Positions 1-5,681 of a stretch of DNA of 6,924 nucleotides are shown here, piece after piece. The position numbers and the translations under genes were made by a program. The notes below the pieces were generated by a model. That model saw only the letters and a program-made list of their open reading frames with translations, searched no databases and was not told the DNA's origin. The stretch comes from Oscillospiraceae bacterium (lineage in GTDB: Bacteria; Bacillota; Clostridia; Oscillospirales; Ruminococcaceae): positions 1-6,924 of the forward strand of contig JAGBFZ010000006.1 of assembly GCA_018110855.1 (NCBI GenBank), read 5' to 3'. Numbering within the stretch: the stretch's first letter is position 1; every line of letters begins with the position of its first letter.

Positions 1-699
1 GCCGTGACCGATAGCCATATGAGCATAGCCTGCGTCCTTCATAGTGGTCTTTACGTCTGCAAAGTCAAGGTTGATGTCGCCCTCAACAGTGATAAGCTCT
101 GCGATGGACTTTACGCCTACCTTGAGGATATTATCCGCAAGAGCGAAGGACTCTCTCATGGTAAGTTCCTTTTCGGAACTCTGGAGGAGGCGTTCGTTGG
201 GGATAACGATAAGGGAGTCAACGTGCTTTTTAAGCTCGGCGATACCTGCCTCAGCCTGACGCATTTTCGCCTTCTGCTCAAATTCAAAGGGTTTTGTGAC
301 AACAGCAACGGTGAGTATGCCAAGCTCCTGTGCTATCTCGGCAACGATGGGAGCTGCGCCTGTGCCTGTGCCGCCGCCCATACCTGCTGCGATGAATACC
401 ATATCGGAGCCGTTAAGAGCTGCCTTGATCTCGTCTCTGTTCTCCTCTGCGCTGCTTGCGCCTACCTCGGGCTTTGCGCCTGCGCCCTTGCCGTTGGTGA
501 GCTTAACGCCGATCTGAACCTTTGTCTCTGCTTTTGAAGAATTGAGCGCTCTTGCGTCTGTATTGACGGTGATGTACTCAACTCCCTGTATTCCTTCGTC
601 AACCATGCGGTTTACGGCATTTCCGCCGCCGCCGCCTACGCCGACAACCTTAATTATCTCATCGTAGGTGTTTTTTTCGGTATCAACCATGATCGCCAT
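1..699 (-). CDS. ftsZ: Cell division GTPase FtsZ (partial; N-terminal 233 residues)
   Basis: FtsZ is the tubulin-like GTPase that polymerises into the cytoplasmic Z ring and recruits the division machinery. The frame is open from an ATG at 699 to the left window edge, giving 233 of the roughly 350-400 residues usual for the family; the C-terminal subdomain and the tail that binds partners lie outside. Visible motifs are the N-terminal nucleotide loop GVGGGGGNAVNRM (about residues 20-32), the tubulin signature GGGTGTG (108-114), the VVTKPFEFE strand (about 133-141) and the T7 loop INLDFADV (209-216), whose D212 and D215 correspond to the aspartates that stimulate GTP hydrolysis in the neighbouring subunit. 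A perfect AGGAGG at 707-712 lies 7 nt before the ATG and favours Met1 over Met4. The gene follows ftsQ but sits behind its own strong promoter-like sequence. No ftsA lies between them. Identification is secure. Confidence 0.98.
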   Translation of the reverse strand, partial: MAIMVDTEKNTYDEIIKVVGVGGGGGNAVNRMVDEGIQGVEYITVNTDARALNSSKAETKVQIGVKLTNGKGAGAKPEVGASSAEENRDEIKAALNGSDMVFIAAGMGGGTGTGAAPIVAEIAQELGILTVAVVTKPFEFEQKAKMRQAEAGIAELKKHVDSLIVIPNERLLQSSEKELTMRESFALADNILKVGVKSIAELITVEGDINLDFADVKTTMKDAGYAHMAIGHG

Positions 700-875
700 T
701 TTACTTCCTCCTGTATTATATATATAAATGCAGATTTTTTCAAACTATTATACAATTTAAATTATATCACAAAAGAATAATGATTTCAAGTGATTTTATT
801 AAAAAAATCGTTCTTGCTTAAAAAAATAATGCTGCGAGCCTGTTTTTGTTCACATTTCACAATTTATAAGTAAAA
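700..875 (-). other. AT-rich ftsQ-ftsZ intergenic region, no gene
   Basis: This is the only large gap in the window. It holds the ftsZ promoter, an AU-rich leader with a TA-repeat tract (about 716-727), and the ftsZ Shine-Dalgarno site. I looked for an intrinsic terminator after ftsQ. The only candidate is a GCT-CGC-AGC mini-hairpin (about 832-840) followed by a T tract, and its 3-bp stem is too weak to call. Read-through from ftsQ into ftsZ therefore seems possible in addition to the local promoter. No plausible small ORF with a ribosome site was seen. Confidence 0.7.
761..789 (-). promoter_or_regulatory. Predicted sigma-A promoter of ftsZ (extended -10)
   Basis: Reading leftwards, TTGAAA (784-789) is followed by exactly 17 nt and then TATAAT (761-766). 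A TG pair one base before the -10 (767-769 reads TGA on the minus strand) makes it an extended -10. The match to the vegetative sigma factor consensus is 5 of 6 at -35 and 6 of 6 at -10. An AT-only-rich segment just upstream (about 792-809, itself an inverted repeat with 6-bp arms GATTTT/AAAATC) resembles an UP element. Transcription would start near 753-754, giving a leader of about 55 nt that ends in the ftsZ ribosome site. A second TATAAT at 747-752 lacks a convincing -35. Confidence 0.8.
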
Positions 876-1745
876 TTATTCCATGGAAGCTGCGGAAGAC
901 CGGGTCTCTTCGGCGGGTTCCGTCTCGCTTTCATCGGTACCGTTTTCCGCGGCGGCACGCTCTGCCATATTCTCATTGAATATGCGGGCGTTATTCTCAA
1001 GGCTTTCCTTGTCAAGGAAGGAGGCACCTGTGGAATCGGAAAGTATGGTGAGGATACCCTCAGTCTTTTCGCCTATTTTCGTCCTGATGATCTCCTCGGA
1101 GAAGCTGATCTTGTAGTCGATGTCGTTTATGGAGCCGAGGCGGACGGTAATGCGGTTATCATAGGTGTAGCTCAGCTCCGAGCGGTCGGTAACGTCCACA
1201 TTAGTGATATGTTCGGAGTCGTTTTCACCGAAATATTCCATCAGCTTGTTGACAGCGGCGTCCTTATGCTCGTCTTCAGACTTGAACTGCGCTCCGGGTA
1301 TCAGCTCAGGGCTGGGGTCTGTTCCCACGAAATTAAGAAGCCCTGCCTTCTGCTCCTGTATCTTGTCGAGAACCTTTCCCTTGCTGCTTATAAGCAGGGT
1401 ATAGCTGTCGGTGATGAAATTTGCGGCGGGAACGCTTGCTTCCACGTTTATCACCATGGTATTCGGGAACGACCTTGTTACCTTGGCTTTTTCTATGTAA
1501 ACAAGGCGGCTCTCTATATGCTCTGCGCATTTGTCGGTGGAGGTGCGGACAAGATTATCTCCCGCCTTTATGCCGCTTGCTTCGATAATTTCCTCGGCGG
1601 TGTAGTTTGATGCTCCCTCTACGGTGATATGCTCAACATTGAAAAAAACCGTGGTTGAAAGCAGCAGGAATATTGCCGCTGCGAATATGAACACCACAAA
1701 GCCCATTGCGCTGTGATTTTTTTTCTTCCTGCGGGTATAGCTCAA
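876..1745 (-). CDS. ftsQ: Cell division protein FtsQ/DivIB (POTRA domain)
   Basis: This 289-residue protein is a bitopic division protein that in other bacteria forms a complex with FtsL and DivIC/FtsB and regulates septal peptidoglycan synthesis. It has a short basic cytoplasmic tail (TRRKKKN, residues 4-10), one membrane segment (about 15-36), an FtsQ-type POTRA domain (about 36-104, starting FFNVEHITVEGASNYT and including the typical RSFPNTMVINVEA stretch at 91-103), a beta-rich extracytoplasmic domain (about 105-245), and an acidic, Ala/Glu/Ser-rich C-terminal tail (about 255-289). Length and layout fit DivIB of Firmicutes. The start is a TTG at 1745, supported by AGGAAG 7 nt upstream; the first in-frame ATG (Met14) would delete the basic tail that should set membrane topology. 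The gene lies 30 nt after murA. The family is poorly conserved in sequence, so the call rests on the POTRA pattern, topology and position before ftsZ. Confidence 0.93.
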   Translation of the reverse strand: MSYTRRKKKNHSAMGFVVFIFAAAIFLLLSTTVFFNVEHITVEGASNYTAEEIIEASGIKAGDNLVRTSTDKCAEHIESRLVYIEKAKVTRSFPNTMVINVEASVPAANFITDSYTLLISSKGKVLDKIQEQKAGLLNFVGTDPSPELIPGAQFKSEDEHKDAAVNKLMEYFGENDSEHITNVDVTDRSELSYTYDNRITVRLGSINDIDYKISFSEEIIRTKIGEKTEGILTILSDSTGASFLDKESLENNARIFNENMAERAAAENGTDESETEPAEETRSSAASME

Positions 1746-1758
1746 AATTAAACTTCCT
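1743..1758 (-). promoter_or_regulatory. ftsQ ribosome binding site with TTG start codon
   Basis: AGGAAG (complement of 1753-1758) is followed by 7 nt and then TTG at 1745-1743. No ATG or GTG is available at a suitable distance, so the site decides the start. TTG usually initiates less efficiently than ATG; the other starts visible here (ftsZ, murA, murG, ftsW, mraY) are all ATG. Confidence 0.75.
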
Positions 1759-1775
1759 TTCGGTGATATATGTCA

Positions 1776-3044
1776 TCATTCCTCAGTAATGCGGGATATT
1801 TTCGCCCCTGCGGAGGAAAGAACGCCTTCAATATTCTCATAGCCTCTGTCAATGAAGCTCACTCCCGACAGCTCGGTGACTCCTTCGGCTCCAAGCGCCG
1901 CGCAAAGGATAGCTGCGCCGCCTCTCAGATCGGGAGCTTCGGCAATTGTGCCGTAAAGCCCGGGAACGCCCGTTACAACGGCGACCTTTCCCTCGGCTCG
2001 GATATCCGCACCCATTCTGCATAATGCGTCTGCATGGCGGTAGCGGTTTTCAAAGATATTCTCCACGAAAACGGTGGTTCCCTGAGCGGTGCACAGGGGT
2101 GCCATGACTATTGCCTGAACATCGGTGGGGAAGCCGGGGTAAACCATTGTACGGATGGTGTCGGCAGAGCTGAGCCTGCCCTTTTTGTATATGTAGATAT
2201 TGCTGCCGAATACCTTTATCCTGCACCCCATCTGCTCAAAAACGGGTATGACTGCTTCAAGATGAACGGGAGTGCAGTTCCTTATGAGCAGCTCGCCGCC
2301 TGCGCAGGCAGCAGCGGAAAGATAGGTTGCGGCTGCTATTCTGTCGGGGATAATTTCAAATGGCTCGGAGGGCGGCATAAGTCTGCCAACGCCTTCAATA
2401 ACGATGCGTCCGCCTCCGTCGCCGATTATTTTTGCTCCGCAGGCTCTCAGGAAATCCCCGAGACAGCATATCTCAGGCTCTCTTGCGGCATTGGAGATAA
2501 CAGTTTCGCCCTCTGCGCAGACTGCCGCAAGCATTATATTTTCCGTAGCACCTACAGACGGGAAGGACAAGGAATGTGTGCAGCCTTTAAGTCCGTCGGG
2601 AGCCTTGCAGCTTATAAAGCCGTGCTCATCCGATATCTGCACACCCATTTTCTTCATGGCGGCGATATGCATATCAATAGGTCTTGGACCTAAGTTGCAG
2701 CCCCCGGGGTAGCAGAGGGTACATTCACCCATTCTGCCAAGCAGTGCGCCCATGAAAATTATAGAGGAGCGCATTGCCTTCATAAGCCCCATGCCTATTT
2801 CGCAGGATGTGATACTTTGGCAGTCGGCGGACATCATGCCCTGCTCCGAATGGGTTTTTGCGCCCAGAGCAGAGAGTATCCTTGCCGCTGCATACCTGTC
2901 GGAAATGCAGGGGCAGTTTTTCAGGAACACCTGTCCTTCGCAGAGAACGCAGGCGGCAAGCACAGGCAGCACTGCATTTTTGGAACCTTGGGTGTTTATT
3001 TCCCCGAAAAGGGGCGTTCCTCCCTCTATTATCAGCTTCTGCAT
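1776..3044 (-). CDS. murA: UDP-N-acetylglucosamine 1-carboxyvinyltransferase MurA
   Basis: MurA transfers enolpyruvate from phosphoenolpyruvate to UDP-GlcNAc, the first committed cytoplasmic step of peptidoglycan synthesis. The protein has 422 residues, normal for the family. Key residues can be placed: K22 and N23 in QGSKNAVLP, the active-site loop PGGCNLGPRPIDMH with catalytic C116 and R121, D308 in GFPTDVQAI (the general base position), and R374 and R400 in PDLRGG and IDRGYENIEG. The catalytic cysteine, rather than aspartate, predicts the fosfomycin-sensitive form (inference). The ATG at 3044 has AAGGAG 8 nt upstream (3053-3058). The gene sits 59 nt after murG and 30 nt before ftsQ; this position is known in clostridial clusters, whereas in E. 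coli and B. subtilis murA lies elsewhere. The protein contains 21 cysteines, far more than MurG next door. Firmicutes often have a second murA paralogue; whether this one is the main copy cannot be told here. The related enzyme EPSP synthase is excluded by the PGGC loop. Confidence 0.97.
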   Translation of the reverse strand: MQKLIIEGGTPLFGEINTQGSKNAVLPVLAACVLCEGQVFLKNCPCISDRYAAARILSALGAKTHSEQGMMSADCQSITSCEIGMGLMKAMRSSIIFMGALLGRMGECTLCYPGGCNLGPRPIDMHIAAMKKMGVQISDEHGFISCKAPDGLKGCTHSLSFPSVGATENIMLAAVCAEGETVISNAAREPEICCLGDFLRACGAKIIGDGGGRIVIEGVGRLMPPSEPFEIIPDRIAAATYLSAAACAGGELLIRNCTPVHLEAVIPVFEQMGCRIKVFGSNIYIYKKGRLSSADTIRTMVYPGFPTDVQAIVMAPLCTAQGTTVFVENIFENRYRHADALCRMGADIRAEGKVAVVTGVPGLYGTIAEAPDLRGGAAILCAALGAEGVTELSGVSFIDRGYENIEGVLSSAGAKISRITEE

Positions 3045-3095
3045 ATCCGACGCTCCTTTACAGCTTTATAAAGCTATAATATGCGGATATGCAAA
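3038..3095 (-). promoter_or_regulatory. Inverted repeat that could sequester the murA start codon
   Basis: In the mRNA, UUUGCAUAUCCG (complement of 3084-3095) can pair with CGGAUAUGCAGA (complement of 3038-3049) in a 12-bp stem with a single U-G wobble. The murA AUG (3044-3042) lies in the middle of the 3' arm. The 34-nt loop holds the AAGGAG ribosome site (3053-3058) and a smaller palindrome. The 5' arm begins 8 nt after the murG stop codon, so a ribosome finishing murG would cover it. The pairing is seen directly; a regulatory role is inference. Confidence 0.45.
3059..3078. repeat. Palindrome in the murG-murA gap
   Basis: AGCTTTATAAAGCT (3062-3075) is a perfect 14-nt palindrome. On the minus-strand RNA it extends to 20 nt through a G-U wobble and two further pairs. 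It lies just upstream of the murA Shine-Dalgarno site, inside the loop of the larger inverted repeat. It could be an inner hairpin of the RNA, a DNA operator half-site pair, or chance in an AT-rich gap; it has no T tract and does not look like a terminator. Confidence 0.5.
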
Positions 3096-3103
3096 GTTGG
3101 TGA

Positions 3104-4231
3104 TTATCTCATTATCTCGGAAATGACGCTCCAGATCCTGTCGGGAGTGTCGGTAATGCACTGCTCATGGGCTTTTCGGGAAAGGTCACAGAGCTTTTTG
3201 GTATCCGAGACAAGCTCCTTCACCTTTTCGATTATAAGCTCGTCTGTGAGATCCTTCTGCTCGATAACAACGGCAGCTCCTGCCTTTCCGAGAACCATTG
3301 CGTTGTGGTACTGATGATTTCCTGCGACCACGGGTGAGGGGATAAGCACCGAAGCTCGTCCCATTGCTTCAAGCTCGCTTATGGCAGAGGCTCCGCTGCG
3401 GCAGATGATAAGGTCGGCTGCGGCGGTGCATACGTCCATATTGTGTATGTATTCCCTGACGATAAGAGCAGGGTCGGTATCGGGGAAAATATTCTGCTCG
3501 GCAAGCCTTTTTTCAAAGGTGTCATGACCCATTTTTCCATAGCTGTGGATATGGGTTATCTTTGCTCCCGACTCCTTTTCCCATTTCATAAGGGCAATGG
3601 CGGAGTCGTTTATTGCGCCTGCGCCGAGGCTTCCGCCCCATGAGAAAATGCATATGCTGTTTTCGTCAAGACCCAGCTGCTTTTTGGCTTCCGCTCTGCT
3701 CATGGAATTATTGAAGCCCTTTCTTACTGGGAGACCTGTTTTAACATATTTAACGCTTTCATCGAAATATTCCGCAGCCTCCTCCATGGTGAGCATGACC
3801 CTGTCCACCTTTTTGGAAAGTATCCTTGTGGTAACTCCGGGATAGGCGTTCTGCTCATGTATGGCTGTGGGAATGCCCATTTTTGCGGCTTCGAGAACGA
3901 TAGGTCCGCTTACATATCCCCCTGTGCCGATAACGATATCGGGGGAAAAGTTCTTTATTATCTTTTTTGCGGTATGACCTGCGGTGGTGAGATACGCTGC
4001 CGCTTTGATATTTCTTGCGATGTTTTTGGGAGTGATTTTCCTCTGAAATCCGCTGACCTTAATGGGAGCAAAGGGGATATTCTCCATGGGAACCAGCTTT
4101 GATTCCATTCCGTTGGGAGTGCCCGCATAGAGAAATTCCGCATCGGGGCAGTGATCTCTGATTATGGATATGATGGCGAGGGCGGGATTTATATGACCTG
4201 CTGTTCCTCCGCCTGCAAGCAAGACCTTCAT
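3104..4231 (-). CDS. murG: Lipid II synthase MurG (UDP-GlcNAc transferase)
   Basis: MurG transfers GlcNAc from UDP-GlcNAc to lipid I on the inner face of the membrane, giving lipid II. It is a GT-B fold (GT28 family) peripheral membrane enzyme. The 375-residue length is typical. Visible motifs are the first glycine loop AGGGTAGHINPALA (residues 6-19), GTGGYVSGP (102-110), HEQNAYPG (125-132), the C-domain glycine loop GGSLGAGAIND (199-209), CRSGASAISELEAMGRA (277-293), and the HQYHNA stretch (306-311) near the donor sugar site. The ATG at 4231 has AAAGGA at 4243-4248, 11 nt away, which is rather long spacing compared with its neighbours. It lies 37 nt after ftsW and 59 nt before murA, directly in the pathway order MraY, MurG, then FtsW. 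The second glycine loop has SLG where SQG is more usual in the family. Identification is secure. Confidence 0.97.
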   Translation of the reverse strand: MKVLLAGGGTAGHINPALAIISIIRDHCPDAEFLYAGTPNGMESKLVPMENIPFAPIKVSGFQRKITPKNIARNIKAAAYLTTAGHTAKKIIKNFSPDIVIGTGGYVSGPIVLEAAKMGIPTAIHEQNAYPGVTTRILSKKVDRVMLTMEEAAEYFDESVKYVKTGLPVRKGFNNSMSRAEAKKQLGLDENSICIFSWGGSLGAGAINDSAIALMKWEKESGAKITHIHSYGKMGHDTFEKRLAEQNIFPDTDPALIVREYIHNMDVCTAAADLIICRSGASAISELEAMGRASVLIPSPVVAGNHQYHNAMVLGKAGAAVVIEQKDLTDELIIEKVKELVSDTKKLCDLSRKAHEQCITDTPDRIWSVISEIMR

Positions 4232-4268
4232 ATATTATACAGTCCTTTCCTATTTGAAGCAAGATTTT

Positions 4269-5648
4269 TTAATGATCGCGATTTTCTTTGTTTACTCTGC
4301 GCACCTTTGCGGCGGTGCCCAGCTGGCGCTTTGCTTCTTTTATCTGACGTTTTTCCAGCTCCGAGGCGGCGTCATCCGAATCAGGCTCCTCCTTTGAGGG
4401 GATAGACTGCCTTGAAATATTCAGAATAATCCCCATCTGAGCCAGCTGAACGATAAGCGCAGAGCCGCCGTAGCTGAAAAACGGCAGCGAGATTCCCGTA
4501 TTGGGAATGGTATTTGTAACAACAGCGATATTGAGCAATGCCTGAAGTCCAACCTGAATGGAAAGACCTGCGGCAAGGAGCATACCGAATTTGTCGGGAG
4601 CGTTTCTTGCGATGGAAAAGCCTCGGAATACCAGCATGAGAAACAGCAGGATAACGACCGAAGCGCCCACGAAGCCAAGCTCCTCGCAGACAATGGCAAA
4701 CACGAAGTCGTTTTTCGATTCGGGAAGATAGAGGAATTTCTGCCTTGAATTTCCCAGTCCCAGACCGAAAATATTTCCCGAGCCGATGGCGATGAGGGAA
4801 TTTCTCGTCTGCCATGCGATCTGCTTGTTTTCGGGTTCAAAGGTGTACCACCAGCTTATGATCCTCTCGTTGATGTAATCGAACTTATCCGTCTGATAGA
4901 GGATCATTATTCCAAGAGGAACGGCAGCCATTGCAATGAGCACAAGTATGGCAAAATGCTTAGGATTGCAGCCGCCCACCAGCAGCATTGCCACGCCGAT
5001 GATGCAGATGATTATGGTTCCCGAAAGATGTCTCTGGAGCATAGTGAGTATGCAGACAAAGCCCAGCACAAGAAGATAGGGAAGAATGCCGTATTTGAAG
5101 GTGGTCATTTTCTGATGATTTGCGGAGATCATGCTTGAAAAAAGTATGATCACCGCCAGCTTCATGAGCTCCGAGGGCTGAAAGCTGAAAAATCCAAGGT
5201 CTATCCATCTGTTTGCGTCAGCTGTGGAAAGCTTGAAAACAGGAAGATGAACCATAAGCATCAGTGCGGTGCAGATAAAGAAAAAGCCGATGTTGACATA
5301 TGGATTTTTGAGAATATGGTAATCAAAGAGCTTGCTTGAGACGATCGCCATGATAACAAGTCCTATTCCTGCCATCTGGAGCTGATGCATGAAGTAATAA
5401 TCGGGGGCAACGTTGTCCTTTATCGCCCATGCATAGCTGGCGGAGTACATCATTATTACTCCAAGGACCAGAAGAACGAACACAAGAATAAAAAAGGGGA
5501 TATCTATATCGCCTATGCGTATTCTGTTAAGATGGGCGACAAACCCAGGGTCCTTGGGGATAAGTCCCTTGAAAAGAGCTTTGTTATTGGGCAGAAATGA
5601 CTTTTTTTCCTTACGGGGCTTCTTCCGGCTTTTTTTTGCAGCAGGCAT
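4269..5648 (-). CDS. ftsW: SEDS peptidoglycan glycosyltransferase FtsW/SpoVE
   Basis: This is a SEDS-family polytopic membrane protein that polymerises lipid II into glycan strands with a partner class B penicillin-binding protein. In this dcw position the division paralogue FtsW (or sporulation SpoVE) is far more likely than RodA. The 459 residues comprise a very basic cytoplasmic N-tail (about 1-45), some ten membrane segments (about 50-412) and a charged C-tail (about 415-459). Motifs are RWIDLGFFSFQPSELMKLA (147-165), LPESKNDFVFAIVCEELGF (308-326) and NTGISLPFFSYGGSAL (383-398). D314 corresponds to the aspartate essential for activity in RodA and FtsW. The ATG at 5648 has AAAGGAGG (5655-5662) 6 nt upstream. 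The gene follows mraY by 33 nt, where murD often sits in other genomes. Oddities are N313 where Thr is common before the catalytic Asp, and QRHLSGT (205-211) where QPDLGT or a PHLSGT-like form is usual. FtsW and SpoVE cannot be separated from sequence alone. Confidence 0.94.
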   Translation of the reverse strand: MPAAKKSRKKPRKEKKSFLPNNKALFKGLIPKDPGFVAHLNRIRIGDIDIPFFILVFVLLVLGVIMMYSASYAWAIKDNVAPDYYFMHQLQMAGIGLVIMAIVSSKLFDYHILKNPYVNIGFFFICTALMLMVHLPVFKLSTADANRWIDLGFFSFQPSELMKLAVIILFSSMISANHQKMTTFKYGILPYLLVLGFVCILTMLQRHLSGTIIICIIGVAMLLVGGCNPKHFAILVLIAMAAVPLGIMILYQTDKFDYINERIISWWYTFEPENKQIAWQTRNSLIAIGSGNIFGLGLGNSRQKFLYLPESKNDFVFAIVCEELGFVGASVVILLFLMLVFRGFSIARNAPDKFGMLLAAGLSIQVGLQALLNIAVVTNTIPNTGISLPFFSYGGSALIVQLAQMGIILNISRQSIPSKEEPDSDDAASELEKRQIKEAKRQLGTAAKVRRVNKENRDH

Positions 5649-5681
5649 ATTGATCCTCCTTTCCTGTGAATTATCCTGTTC

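Noticed and set aside
4..537. Plus-strand 177-codon open frame opposite ftsZ
   Set aside because: It is antisense to a clear FtsZ frame, has a cysteine-rich composition typical of a shadow frame, resembles no known family and has no visible ribosome site.
715..720. TATAAT overlapping the ftsZ leader end
   Set aside because: It lies 3 nt before the AGGAGG site with no matching -35; it is part of a TA-repeat tract.
826..845. Possible intrinsic terminator after ftsQ
   Set aside because: A T tract is present but the preceding hairpin has only a 3-bp stem, so there is no convincing terminator.
2034..2693. Plus-strand 219-codon open frame opposite murA
   Set aside because: It is antisense to a full MurA with all catalytic residues in place. 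Its length follows from the codon bias of murA, and no Shine-Dalgarno site or recognisable domain is seen.
4234..4262. Promoter-like TTGCTT, 17 nt, TATAAT before murG
   Set aside because: The -10 ends 2 nt before the murG ATG, so transcription would start inside the gene. The -35 matches only half the consensus.
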